The notes under the pieces: generated by a model
What the model was told of the DNA's origin: nothing
What the model saw: the letters and a program-made list of their open reading frames with translations, nothing else
Database searches by the model: none
Program-made: the position numbers and the translations under genes
Assembly (NCBI GenBank): GCA_039683515.1
Contig: JBDKRG010000047.1
Span: 12,133-76,132 of the forward strand
Direction: 5' to 3'
DNA length: 64,000 bases
From: JAJFUE01 sp039683515
GTDB taxonomy: Bacteria > Sumerlaeota > Sumerlaeia > MVZB01
Part shown: positions 1 through 8,680 of the stretch, in pieces
Layout of the letters: the number at the start of each line of letters is the position of its first letter
Position numbering within the stretch: position 1 is the first letter of the stretch

Positions 1-30
1 TACATGGGCTGCGAGGTCATCGGGCGCTAA
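1..30 (+). CDS. C-terminal tail of a gene entering from the left (partial)
   Basis: Reading from base 1 gives nine sense codons (Y-M-G-C-E-V-I-G-R) followed by TAA at 28-30. A tandem-repeat tract begins shortly after, as it does behind many confirmed stop codons in this window. That is the only support for coding; nothing can be said about function. Confidence 0.3.
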   Translation, partial: YMGCEVIGR

Positions 31-67
31 GAGTGGATCTTCGTGCTCGTAATCGAAATCGAAAATC

Positions 68-95
68 GAATGGGCGGCCCTCAAGCCGCCCATTC
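68..95 (-). terminator. Hairpin terminator behind higBA
   Basis: Bases 68-78 and 85-95 form a perfect 11-bp stem with a 6-base loop. On the minus strand it lies just beyond the higA stop and is followed by a T-rich tract built from GATTTTCGATTT-like repeat units. It probably ends higBA transcription. The facing plus-strand gene ends at 30, so the stem could also serve in both directions. Confidence 0.5.
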
Positions 96-119
96 TTGAT
101 GAACGCTATTCGTCTCGCG

Positions 120-548
120 TCACATGAAGTATCCGGGCTCCAATTTAAAGAAGTCCGCGAGCTTGCGAATTTGCATTTTGGACAACTCGCGTTGGCCGCT
201 CAGGATTCGGCAACCCAAAGGCCTGTCCCCGAGCAATCGTCCCAAATCGGATGCTGACATCGAATGTTCGTCCAAAATATACCGCAGCCGTTCGATCGGG
301 GTATCTGTGAATTCGCCGGGGTTGCCGAATCGGGCATGTTCATAATCCAGCACCAATAATTTCAAGACATGCGCCGAATCAATTTGGGATTTGCTCGCCT
401 TGCCGGAATCGATCAAGCGCGCAAGGCGCATGAGTTCATCGAGCGCCGCATGATGCTCCGCCTTATTCCGCAGAGGCGCAGGCGCCACCCGCGCCGACCA
501 GCGTCTGGGTCGACGCGCGGACAGAGAGGTTGTTGCTGAGTGCGGCAT
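120..548 (-). CDS. higA: HigA-type antitoxin, XRE-like HTH
   Basis: 142-aa protein. Residues about 25-75 match the HigA N-terminal region (an Ala-Leu helix, then a Leu-rich stretch ending in LDYE). Residues about 83-140 form an XRE-type helix-turn-helix: PIERLRYILDEHSMSASDLG followed by a second helix ending in KLADFF. In this family the antitoxin neutralises the HigB RNase and represses the operon through the HTH. It starts 4 bases after the toxin stop with no visible Shine-Dalgarno, so translation is probably coupled. Toxin-first order is typical of higBA. The N-terminal 20 residues are Arg/Ser-rich and may not all be translated. Confidence 0.75.
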   Translation of the reverse strand: MPHSATTSLSARRPRRWSARVAPAPLRNKAEHHAALDELMRLARLIDSGKASKSQIDSAHVLKLLVLDYEHARFGNPGEFTDTPIERLRYILDEHSMSASDLGRLLGDRPLGCRILSGQRELSKMQIRKLADFFKLEPGYFM

Positions 549-552
549 GAGT

Positions 553-861
553 TTATAATTTCTCTTTCCAATGTTCCTGGCTGTATTGGGCGTGAGTTAA
601 AATGACAATGACACGCACCAATTCGAACTTATAGGAAACTTCCGAGATCAATCGGTACTTGTTGCCGCCGATATTGAAAATCGTCGCGACCAAACCACGC
701 TTTGATTTCAATTGGTCTGCGCTTGGAATTGTTGCCCTCAATTCAGCGAAATTTCGCCAACGCGCCGAACTGACAGCTTGCCTCCATTTTTGTATCGGCT
801 GATGCGCACTGGAATGTTTACGTTCGAACTCCTGCAAGATGTCGTTGCCAATCAGATCCAT
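553..861 (-). CDS. higB: HigB-type mRNA interferase toxin (RelE superfamily)
   Basis: 102-aa protein matching the HigB_toxin family: an early WRQAV segment, a central FNIGGNKYRLI strand motif and a late VIVILTHAQY motif. These correspond to the FxIxGNxYRL and THAxY signatures of ribosome-dependent mRNA interferases. Length is normal for the family. It is the first gene of a two-gene unit with the antitoxin directly behind it. A promoter candidate with a perfect TTGACA lies about 135-165 bases upstream, leaving a leader of roughly 130 bases. Confidence 0.78.
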   Translation of the reverse strand: MDLIGNDILQEFERKHSSAHQPIQKWRQAVSSARWRNFAELRATIPSADQLKSKRGLVATIFNIGGNKYRLISEVSYKFELVRVIVILTHAQYSQEHWKEKL

Positions 862-996
862 CTCCCGTGCTCCTCCCGCCTCATTGCACGGGGTCTCGTA
901 GGTCCTCTGGCAATTTTATTGCGGCATTGCGAAATGCGTGGCCAAGGTTTACCGGTTCGCTTCAGGTTCTTTCATATCCACCTTCCAACATTTCAT

Positions 997-1026
997 AGCC
1001 TAAAACCCATGATGACATTTTGTCAA
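997..1026 (-). promoter_or_regulatory. Promoter candidate for higBA
   Basis: On the minus strand TTGACA (1026-1021) is followed after 18 bases by TAGGCT (1002-997). The -35 is consensus; the -10 keeps the first two and the last conserved positions. It lies just beyond the stop of the small membrane protein gene and points at higB. Confidence 0.45.
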
Positions 1027-1047
1027 CAGTTTTAATCGGCAAGCAAT

Positions 1048-1452
1048 TCAATTCTCCGCCCCGTCCTCTTCCAAGTGAAACTTGTGCAAAAACCGGTGGA
1101 AGATGGGGGCGAAGAGGATGCCGGCGACGACCAGGAAGATCATGCCGGCGAACAGCGCGTAGGCCGAGGCGAAGATCTTGCCGGCGGCCGTGTGCAGCTC
1201 GCCGACCGGGCCCATGCCGCCCAGGATCATCGAGGCGTTCAGAAGCGAATCGATCCACGGCATGCCCTCGAGCGCGTGGTAGCCGGCGACGCCGATCCCG
1301 AGCGAGATGCCGACGACCCCGACGGCCACGAGCGTGTGCCGGAGCTGCCGCAGGACGAAGGCCCGCGTCGAGAGCAGCGGCTGGCGCCGACGCTCGTAGA
1401 GGTGGCGCCGCGGAGGCGGCGTGCTGTGAGTCGGCTTCTGCATGGCCGGCAT
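1048..1452 (-). CDS. Small membrane protein, possibly pore-like
   Basis: 134-aa protein. The start at 1452 is chosen for the upstream GGAG at good spacing. The N-terminal 35 residues are basic. TM1 lies at about 39-58, then a re-entrant-looking stretch at about 68-82 with motif SMILGGMGPVG, and TM2 at about 92-116 (FASAYALFAGMIFLVVAGIL), ending in a His-rich basic and acidic tail. The two-helix plus Gly-rich loop layout resembles two-TM ion-channel pore modules, but no canonical selectivity filter is present, so function is unassigned. It lies 58 bases behind treY on the same strand and is probably the last gene of the trehalose operon. A link to osmotic response would fit trehalose but is only inference. 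Confidence 0.6.
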   Translation of the reverse strand: MPAMQKPTHSTPPPRRHLYERRRQPLLSTRAFVLRQLRHTLVAVGVVGISLGIGVAGYHALEGMPWIDSLLNASMILGGMGPVGELHTAAGKIFASAYALFAGMIFLVVAGILFAPIFHRFLHKFHLEEDGAEN

Positions 1453-1510
1453 GGTCTCCGATTCCCAATGCAAAATCAAGGAATGGACGGCGAGGGCGCC
1501 GCCCCCCGGT

Positions 1511-4500
1511 TCAGGCCTGCTTGACGAGGATCGCCACGGGGAAGTGGCTGAGGACCGCGGGCATGGGGAGCGAGGCGGTTCCGCCGCGGTCGACGGGGAT
1601 GAGCGTCTCGCCGGTGTAGATGTTGCGCCACGCGTTGCCGGCCAACGCCGGATCGAGCCTGAGCCAGGTGTCGTCCCAGACCCCCTCGCCGATCGGCGGG
1701 CGCTCCTGGCCGCGGGTGAGCGTGGCGACGAGCCGCGGCGCAACGGCGATCAGGGCGTCGTCGCCGTGGCGCCGCGCGAACGCGACGACGTGGCGCTCCA
1801 GGTCGCCGCCGGCCGCGACCGGCTCGTAACCGCCCTGGGCAAACAACGCCTCGTTCTCGCGGCGCAAGTCGAGGGCGCGGACGATCACGTAGAGCTTGAT
1901 GGCGCCGTTCTCGATCGTGCCGACCAGTTCGTCGGCGAGGGCGGCCAGGTCGCCGGCCTGGATCCCCCGGCGCAGGCGGGCCAGTTCGCCGCGGCGCGTC
2001 CCGAAGTCGACCGGGCGGCGATTGTCCGGGTCGACGAGGCTCAGGTCCCACATCTCCGTCCCCTGGTAGATGTCGGGGACGCCCGGCGACGCGAGGCGCA
2101 GCAGGACCTGCGCGAGCGAGTTGAACCGGCCGAAGTAGGCGACGTGGCGGGCGAAGGAGGCGATGTCCTGGATGACGGGGTTGCGGCGCGTGTCGTCGAG
2201 GAGGCGCTCGATGAACCGCGCCAGCGCCTTGTCGTAGGCCTCGTTGGCGCTGATCCAGCTCGTGTGGACCTTGGCTTCCTTGACGGCCTTCTGCATGTAG
2301 GCCAGGATGCGCGCGCGGAAGCGGGCGAACCCCTCGCTGCCCGGCGAGTCGGGCGGCCACGCGCCGACGAGCGTCTGGTAGAGCAGGTATTCGTCGTTGC
2401 GGTCGGGGGCGGCCTGGCCCTCGATGATCATCTTGCGCGGGGCGTTGCGGTGGCTCCAGCGGCCCAGCGCGGCGCGCCACGGGCCGGCCATCTCGGAGAG
2501 GACCGAAATGCGCGCGCGCACGTCCTCCGAGCGCTTGGCGTCGTGGGTCGATCCGGCGAGCATCGTGAGCGGCCAGCAGCGGCGGCGGTCGGCGTTGTGC
2601 GCATGGAACTCCTCGCGCGAGACGCCGAAGCGGTCGGGGCGGCCGCCGACGTCGTTGAGCGAGACGAGCCGGTTGTAGATGTAGAGGGCGGTGTCCTCGA
2701 ATCCCTTGGCCATGACGGGGCCGGCGATCTGCTGGAACTTGGCGAGGAACTCGATCATCTCGCGGTGCAGCGCCGGGGGGAAATCCTGCAGGTTGCGCAG
2801 GAGAAGGGTATCGCCGACGAAATCCGGGATGGCGGCGGGGATGCGCGGGTTGCGCCGGCGGGCCTCGCCGATGGCCGCCTCGAGGTAGGCGCGGTCGCGC
2901 GGCGAGATCTCGGGCTTGCGCGTCGTGACGTAGGTGCGGTAGATCGGCAGCGCGGCGATGATTTCGCGCAGGGCGAACCGCAGGCCGCCGAGCGTGAAGT
3001 CGCGCGTGCGGCGGTTGCGGCGCGCGATCGCCTGGAGCTGCATGGCCAGGGCGCCGAGCTCGCCGGCGAACGACAGCGCCATGATCGCGCGCTTGGAGTC
3101 GTTGACGATCTCGTGGAACCACAGCTGCCGGCCGGTGAAGTGGCCGTAAATGCGGTCGAACGCCCGGCGGTTCGTGCCGTCGATCGCCAGGCCGTCGGCG
3201 ACGCGGGCGAAATCGTAGCCGGTCGTCCCCTCGGTCATCCAGTCGAGCGGGAGCGGCTCGTCCTGGCCGAGGATCTTTTCGACGACGACGTAGAGCGGCC
3301 AGGGCTCGCCGCGCCCCTCGGCGCGGGAGGCGCCGCGCGCGTCGAGCCAGTCGGCGATATCATGGCGCAGCGTCTCGCCGTTGCCGTTCCGGCATGAGTC
3401 GGGATGCTCGGTGCGGTATTTCGCCGCGAGGGCGTAGGTCTGGAGCCGCCGCAAATACTGCGCCGGGTCCCACAGGCCGTCGGGGTGGTCGATGCGCAGG
3501 CCGTCGACCTTGCCGTCGGCGATGAACTTGAGGATCAGGCCGTGCGTGTCCTCGAACACCTCGGCGAGCTCGACGCGGACGGCCGCCAGGGTGTTGATCT
3601 CGAAGAAGCGGCGGAAGTTGATCTCCTCGCCGGCCACGCGCCAGAACGCCGGCCGCCAGGACTGGCCCTCGATGAGGCCGTCCATCTGGTTGAACGTCTC
3701 GAGCCGGCCGGGGACGCCGTTGAAGGCCTCGATCGATTCGTCGAGCGCCGCGCGGAACGGCTCGCACGAGTCGGCGAGCGCCGCGATGCGCCGCTTGACG
3801 ATTTCCTTTTCGCGCAGGCGCTCGGCGATCCGGTCGGCGGGGAGCTCGGTCGGGGGGGGGAGGTGGCCGATCGCGGTCAGGATGCTGAGCAGCTCGGTGA
3901 CGGGCTCGCTCTCCTCGCCCAGCTCGCGCCTGAGGTCGTCGAGCTTGAGCGACAGGATCGGGGCGCACGTGTGCTGCGCCACGGGCAGGCGGAAGCCGTA
4001 GTAGTGGATGACGAACGCCCCGCCCTCGCGCGACAGGCGGAATTTGCCCATCTCCAGGACCTTGCCGTACTGGTCCTCCAGGATCGGCAGGACGATCTTG
4101 TTTTCGAGGGCGCGGTCGACCGGGCGCCAGTTGATGTCGAAGTTGCGCGCGACGATCGAGGCGGGGCCGTTCTCGAGGACGTCCTGCCACCAGCCGTTGG
4201 CCGGGTCGGCGATCCCCATGTGGTTGGGGACGATGTCGAGGATCAGGCCGAGGCCGGCGGCGCGCAGGGCTTGACTGAGCCGCTCGAACCCGGCCTCGCC
4301 GCCCAGGTTGGGATTGACCGTGTTGTGGTCGACGATGTCGTAGCCGTGGGTGCTGTCGGCGCCGGCGCGAAGGAGCGGCGAGGCGTAGAGGTGGCTGACG
4401 CCGAGGTCGGCCAGGTAATCCATGACGCCGACGGCGTTTTCGAACGTGAAGTCGCGCGTGAACTGGCAGCGGTAGGTCGCCCTCGGCGCGCCGGTTCGCG

Positions 4501-4549
4501 CCGCCTCGCCTTCGAGCCAAGCCTGAAGCTGGTTGTCAATGGCCGCCAT
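1511..4549 (-). CDS. treY: Malto-oligosyltrehalose synthase
   Basis: 1012-aa GH13-family enzyme that converts the terminal alpha-1,4 bond of maltodextrins to alpha,alpha-1,1, making maltooligosyl-trehalose. The TreY signature is clear from the N-terminus (TYRCQF, YLADLGVSHLYASPLL, THGYDIVDH). GH13 region I is DIVPNHM at 105-111, the nucleophile is Asp354 in LRIDHPDG, the acid/base is Glu424 in VVVEKIL, and the late STHDAKRSEDVR motif supplies the third Asp. Length is slightly above the usual 700-950 residues. The start at 4549 has an upstream GGGGA. It follows treZ on the same strand, separated by 66 bases that are nearly all tandem repeat. TreY and TreZ together form the glycogen-dependent trehalose route; no treX debranching gene is visible. 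Confidence 0.93.
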   Translation of the reverse strand: MAAIDNQLQAWLEGEAARTGAPRATYRCQFTRDFTFENAVGVMDYLADLGVSHLYASPLLRAGADSTHGYDIVDHNTVNPNLGGEAGFERLSQALRAAGLGLILDIVPNHMGIADPANGWWQDVLENGPASIVARNFDINWRPVDRALENKIVLPILEDQYGKVLEMGKFRLSREGGAFVIHYYGFRLPVAQHTCAPILSLKLDDLRRELGEESEPVTELLSILTAIGHLPPPTELPADRIAERLREKEIVKRRIAALADSCEPFRAALDESIEAFNGVPGRLETFNQMDGLIEGQSWRPAFWRVAGEEINFRRFFEINTLAAVRVELAEVFEDTHGLILKFIADGKVDGLRIDHPDGLWDPAQYLRRLQTYALAAKYRTEHPDSCRNGNGETLRHDIADWLDARGASRAEGRGEPWPLYVVVEKILGQDEPLPLDWMTEGTTGYDFARVADGLAIDGTNRRAFDRIYGHFTGRQLWFHEIVNDSKRAIMALSFAGELGALAMQLQAIARRNRRTRDFTLGGLRFALREIIAALPIYRTYVTTRKPEISPRDRAYLEAAIGEARRRNPRIPAAIPDFVGDTLLLRNLQDFPPALHREMIEFLAKFQQIAGPVMAKGFEDTALYIYNRLVSLNDVGGRPDRFGVSREEFHAHNADRRRCWPLTMLAGSTHDAKRSEDVRARISVLSEMAGPWRAALGRWSHRNAPRKMIIEGQAAPDRNDEYLLYQTLVGAWPPDSPGSEGFARFRARILAYMQKAVKEAKVHTSWISANEAYDKALARFIERLLDDTRRNPVIQDIASFARHVAYFGRFNSLAQVLLRLASPGVPDIYQGTEMWDLSLVDPDNRRPVDFGTRRGELARLRRGIQAGDLAALADELVGTIENGAIKLYVIVRALDLRRENEALFAQGGYEPVAAGGDLERHVVAFARRHGDDALIAVAPRLVATLTRGQERPPIGEGVWDDTWLRLDPALAGNAWRNIYTGETLIPVDRGGTASLPMPAVLSHFPVAILVKQA

Positions 4550-4565
4550 TCACCGATCCCCGATT

Positions 4566-4612
4566 TAATCCAAAATCCAAAATCCAAAATCCGAAATCCG
4601 AAATCCGCAATC
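4566..4612. repeat. Tandem 8-mer repeat between treZ and treY
   Basis: About six degenerate copies of an AATCCAAA / AATCCGAA unit fill the spacer between the treZ stop and the treY start. The same AATCCGAAATCCGCAAT words recur at 9897-9920, 20868-20895 and 57611-57638. Confidence 0.85.
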
Positions 4613-4615
4613 GCC

Positions 4616-6475
4616 TCACCCCGTCTCGTGTTGTCGTTCCTTCTCGTAAACAAGCAGCGTCAGCGGGGCGATTTCGATTTCGGCGTCGCCGCGGCTGTCG
4701 ATGTGTTCGGCTGTTTTCGCGCCGGATCCGCCCCACGCCTCGTCCGCCGAGTCCAGGATGAGCCGCCACGGGCCGGGCGGCATGCCGGCGCGGATGCGCG
4801 CCGGCTCGCGGCCGAAGTTGGCGGCGACGAGGACCTCGCTCCCCCCGGCCCAGCGGCGCATCGCGACCGTGCGGCTGCTTTCGTAGCCGACGACCTCGAG
4901 CTTTTCCTTGTCGAGCGTCGAAAGCGCCGGGATGTCGCGCCGCAGCTTGAGCAGCCGGCGGTAGTAATCGCGCAGCCGCCCGTGCCACCCCCCGGCCTTG
5001 AGCGTGTGGTCGACCTTGGATTTGCGGAACGTCTCTTCGGATTGCGGGTCGGGGATCTCGCCCGCCCATTTGAAGCCGGCGAATTCCTCGGCGCGCCCCT
5101 TGCGGACCGCTTGGGCGAGCGCCGGGTCGCCGTGGCTGACGAAATACAGGAACGGGGCGGGCTCGCCCCACTCCTCGCCCATGAACAGGAGCGGGACGTA
5201 CGGCGCAAGGATCATGACGCCGGCGGCGAGCCGCAGCTCCTCGCGCGACACATAGGTCGAATGCCGGTCGCCCCTAAAGCGGTTGCCGACCTGGTCGTGG
5301 TTCTCGGTGCAAATCACGAAGCGCCGGGCCGGGACGTCCCGCGACGAGTGGCCGTGGCGGCGCCCGCGGTACGGCGAATACTGGCCCGAGTAGACGTAGC
5401 CCTCGCGCAGCGCCTGGACGAGGTCGTGCACGCGGCCGAAGTCGGCGTAATAGCCGTCGCGCTCGCCGGTCATGAGCGCGTGCACGGCGTGGTGGAAGTC
5501 GTCGTTCCACTGGGCGTCGAGGCCGTGGCCGCCGAGCTCGGCCGGGCGGACGAGGCGCGTGTCGTTGAGGCTCGTCTCGGCAATGAGATACACGCGCCGG
5601 CCGAGCGTCTCGGCCATGGCGTGGACCGAATCGGCGAGCTCGGCGAAGATGTGGCACGCCGACCGGTCGAAGACCGCGTGCAGGGCGTCGAGCCGCAGCG
5701 CGTCGAAGTGGTACTGGTCGATCCAGTAGAGCGCGTTGCCGACGACGAACCGGCGCACGCCGTCGCTGCCGGGGCCGTCGTAGTTGATCGCCGGCCCCCA
5801 CGGCGTCCGGTAGGCGTCGGTGAAGTACGGGCCGAACTGCGCAAGGTAGTTGCCCTCCGGCCCGAGGTGGTTATAGACGACGTCCAGGACCGCCGCCATG
5901 CCGTGGGCGTGGCAGGCGTCGACGAGGCGCTTGAGGCCGTGCGGGCCGCCGTAGCCGCTGTGCGGCGCCCACAGGTCGACGCCGTCGTAGCCCCAGTTGC
6001 GCTTCCCCGGCGTCTCGGCGACGGGCAGCAATTCAACCGCGGTGATCCCGAGCTCGCGCAGCTCGCCCAGGTGCGGGATGAGCGCCTCGAACGTTCCCTC
6101 GGGCGTATACGTGCCGACGTGCAGCTCGTAAATGACATAGTCCTTGAGCGCCGGGCCGGCCCACCCCGCGTCGGTCCACGGGAACGCTTGGTTGATGACT
6201 TCAGACGGGCCGTGCACGCCCCGCGGCTGGCTGCGCGAGGCCGGGTCGGGGCGGTCCTCGCCGCCGTCGAGCCGGTAATAATAAAGCGCGCCGACGGGCA
6301 CTTCGGCGGCGTCGGCGTGAAAATAGCCGTCGCCGGCCGGTTGCATCGCGACGGTGCGGTCGTCGGGCGAGACGAGGTGCACATCCACCGTGTGGGCGCC
6401 CGGCGCCCACACGGTGAACCGGCACGTCCCCGTGCCCAGGCAACAGGCTCCCAACCCGGCATACACCTCGCGCAT
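4616..6475 (-). CDS. treZ: Malto-oligosyltrehalose trehalohydrolase
   Basis: 619-aa GH13 enzyme that releases trehalose from maltooligosyl-trehalose. The start at 6475 is chosen over an earlier in-frame ATG because GGAGGG lies just upstream and the family sequence begins here. An N-terminal CBM48/E-set beta-sandwich (about 15-85, with FTVWAPGA) precedes the catalytic barrel: LDVVYNHLGPEG at 197-208, nucleophile Asp263 in RLDALH, acid/base Glu300 in LIAETS, and Asp394 in TENHDQVGN. Length is normal for TreZ. First gene of a treZ-treY-small membrane protein run. The 115-base spacer upstream has no convincing promoter. Confidence 0.94.
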   Translation of the reverse strand: MREVYAGLGACCLGTGTCRFTVWAPGAHTVDVHLVSPDDRTVAMQPAGDGYFHADAAEVPVGALYYYRLDGGEDRPDPASRSQPRGVHGPSEVINQAFPWTDAGWAGPALKDYVIYELHVGTYTPEGTFEALIPHLGELRELGITAVELLPVAETPGKRNWGYDGVDLWAPHSGYGGPHGLKRLVDACHAHGMAAVLDVVYNHLGPEGNYLAQFGPYFTDAYRTPWGPAINYDGPGSDGVRRFVVGNALYWIDQYHFDALRLDALHAVFDRSACHIFAELADSVHAMAETLGRRVYLIAETSLNDTRLVRPAELGGHGLDAQWNDDFHHAVHALMTGERDGYYADFGRVHDLVQALREGYVYSGQYSPYRGRRHGHSSRDVPARRFVICTENHDQVGNRFRGDRHSTYVSREELRLAAGVMILAPYVPLLFMGEEWGEPAPFLYFVSHGDPALAQAVRKGRAEEFAGFKWAGEIPDPQSEETFRKSKVDHTLKAGGWHGRLRDYYRRLLKLRRDIPALSTLDKEKLEVVGYESSRTVAMRRWAGGSEVLVAANFGREPARIRAGMPPGPWRLILDSADEAWGGSGAKTAEHIDSRGDAEIEIAPLTLLVYEKERQHETG

Positions 6476-6590
6476 GCGACCCTCCAAACTGGCTTTTAGA
6501 CAAGTGTATCCGAAAGCAAAGCCGGGGCCGAAGAAAATAAACACGTTCGGATTGATGATTTGACAACAATACGTGTTGGATATAGAGGCG

Positions 6591-8453
6591 TTATTCGCCG
6601 ACGCTCAGCCGGCGGGCGCGCTCGATGGCGGGGGCGTTGGCGGCGGTGTCGCGCACCCAGATCGACACGTCGCGGCCGTACCAAACGCGCAGCCAGCCGC
6701 CGCGCGAAAGCTCCCGGTTGACCGGGGCGTCGGTCGCGATGAACAGCGTCTGCACGGCGTGCCGGTCGAGCACCTCGCGCCAGCTCGCGAAGACGCGGCC
6801 GTTCCAGGCCAGGCGCTCGTTGGCGCGCCGGGCGTCCTCGGGGCTGAGCCCGTTCAGCACGCTCTGCTCCTCGCGGATGAACTGGCCGCCGTAAATGTCG
6901 TAGCGGTTGTCGGTGAAGAGCAGGTAGCCGGGACCGGGGATGGGGCGGCCGCTTTCGGTCAGCAGGTCCGGCGCGAGCCGCCAGATCAGGTAGCCCGACT
7001 CGTTGCCCGAGTTGAAGATCGGCCCCGGCAGGCCGGCCTGGATCATGAAATCGACCGCCTCGCGCGGGTAGGCCCCCGGCTCGATCTCGACGCCGCGGGC
7101 CAGCCGCAGGTTCCGGCCCCAGTAGGGCTCCTCGAAACTGAAGGGCCGGGTCGCGTTCGGAAGCCAGCAGCATGTTTCAAACACGGCGAACGCGAGGAGC
7201 AGCGCAAGCGGCAGCGCCGAGCGCGACGGGCGGGTCTCGTCCGCCCCGCCGCGCGACCAGGCCTCCAGCCCCAGCGACATGACCGGCATGATCGCCAGCG
7301 CGGTGAGCGGCAGGTGGCGGACGTGATGGACCCCCTGCTGCAGGAAGAACGCGCCGAGCAGCAGGTGCGCGACCCACCCGGCCGGCCGCGCGCGCAGGAC
7401 CAGAACCGTCCAGCCGGCCAGCGCGATCGCCGTGACCAGCCACGGATTGGGCTGCCACGCGTCGCCGGCCGGGTTCGAAATGCCGATCCATTGCGCATAA
7501 GACTTGAAATGGAACGCGAGGTGAATCGCGACGAGCAGCAGCAACGTCCCGCCGATCCCGCGCACGCCGCGCGGCCGGATCGCCGCCGCGACGATCAGCA
7601 GGACGACCCCTTCGAGAACCAGGACGAAGCGCCAGTCGGGCGGCTGCAATTCAAAGATGATCCGCTGCAGGAACGGGTCGCCCATGACGTTCGAGAACAT
7701 GTCGTAGAGCCGCCAGCCGTACGGGTTGGCAAGCGTCGCGGCGGCGCAGGCAAACCCGAGGCCGGTCAGCGTCCTGAGCCGCCGCGCCGACGGGCGCGTG
7801 TCCATGCCGAGCGCATAGTCGACGCCGACTTCCCACGCCGCGTCCGCCCAGAACGCCGCGATGAAGATGATCCCCGCCGCCCAGCCGCCGTGCAGGTTCG
7901 CCCACAGCGCGAAGAGCGGCGCCAGCAGCCACAGCCACCGCGTGCGCATCCGGCCGGTGCGCCACTCCATCAGCATGAGGAAAACGAGCGCGATCAGGAA
8001 ATAGGTCTCGAACGGCGGGCGCGGGTAGAACGTCCGGCGCGCCAGCGCCAGCCCGATCGCCGCCACGAGGAACGCCCACATCGGCTCGCGCATCCGCCGC
8101 GCCAGCATCAACCCAAACCCCGCATAGGCCAGGATGATGAAGATCGCCTTGACCAGGATCAGCGCGCGGATGCCGCCCACGCCGGTCGCCTCGCCGGCGC
8201 GGAAGAGCTCCCAGAACCCGACCTGGCTCAGCCACTCGTGGTTGAACCAGCGGTAGTCGTCCTTGGCCGTGTAGGTGAAAACATCGTTTTGCGGCAGCCC
8301 GTTCCGGGCGATGTAGCGGCCGGTCTTGAGGTGCCAGAATTCGTCGGTCGAGGCCCGCAGCGGCGTGAACGAAAACGAAAACGCGACCCACGCCGCCAGC
8401 AGAAACCCGGCGAGAAAAAGCCAACCCGAGGTGGTGCGCACCGAAGACGTCAT
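6591..8453 (-). CDS. Polytopic membrane protein, GT-C-like
   Basis: 620-aa integral membrane protein with roughly 10-12 hydrophobic helices. Start at 8453; an ATG 60 bases earlier would add non-membrane residues. After the first helix comes an acidic/aromatic loop (TDEFWHLKTGRYI, then YRWFNHEWLSQVGFW), which resembles the catalytic loop 1 of GT-C-fold lipid-linked sugar transferases. The last 150 residues form a soluble domain. Homologues of this kind are usually annotated only as hypothetical membrane proteins; a role in moving sugars from a polyprenyl donor outside the inner membrane is inference. It lies upstream of treZ on the same strand with a 115-base gap, so it may or may not share a transcript. 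Confidence 0.65.
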   Translation of the reverse strand: MTSSVRTTSGWLFLAGFLLAAWVAFSFSFTPLRASTDEFWHLKTGRYIARNGLPQNDVFTYTAKDDYRWFNHEWLSQVGFWELFRAGEATGVGGIRALILVKAIFIILAYAGFGLMLARRMREPMWAFLVAAIGLALARRTFYPRPPFETYFLIALVFLMLMEWRTGRMRTRWLWLLAPLFALWANLHGGWAAGIIFIAAFWADAAWEVGVDYALGMDTRPSARRLRTLTGLGFACAAATLANPYGWRLYDMFSNVMGDPFLQRIIFELQPPDWRFVLVLEGVVLLIVAAAIRPRGVRGIGGTLLLLVAIHLAFHFKSYAQWIGISNPAGDAWQPNPWLVTAIALAGWTVLVLRARPAGWVAHLLLGAFFLQQGVHHVRHLPLTALAIMPVMSLGLEAWSRGGADETRPSRSALPLALLLAFAVFETCCWLPNATRPFSFEEPYWGRNLRLARGVEIEPGAYPREAVDFMIQAGLPGPIFNSGNESGYLIWRLAPDLLTESGRPIPGPGYLLFTDNRYDIYGGQFIREEQSVLNGLSPEDARRANERLAWNGRVFASWREVLDRHAVQTLFIATDAPVNRELSRGGWLRVWYGRDVSIWVRDTAANAPAIERARRLSVGE

Positions 8454-8680
8454 GGCCCGCCCATTGTGCGATAATTTTCCCGCGAACGCCAACCTCCAGT
8501 TTGGGCCGGGCACGGACAGGCACGGACGGGCACGCTGTAAGATGGTGAACGATGCCGATCGGGCGATTGGCCCGGCCGGGGAAAATCCGGATAAGCAAAA
8601 CCGCCGCGATTCGTTTAATAGAAGGTCGGGCGGCCTTGTGATATAGGATTCTGACGACGAACCCGAGGAGGTTCACTTTC

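Noticed and set aside
3404..6499. A plus-strand open frame of more than 1000 codons opposite treZ and treY
   Set aside because: It lies antisense to two clear enzymes, has a Val/Ala/Asp/Arg-rich composition typical of a GC-rich shadow frame and no family signature.
6560..6586. TTGACA and TATAGA on the plus strand between treZ and the membrane gene
   Set aside because: The spacer is only 15 bases and no plus-strand gene follows for 2 kb.
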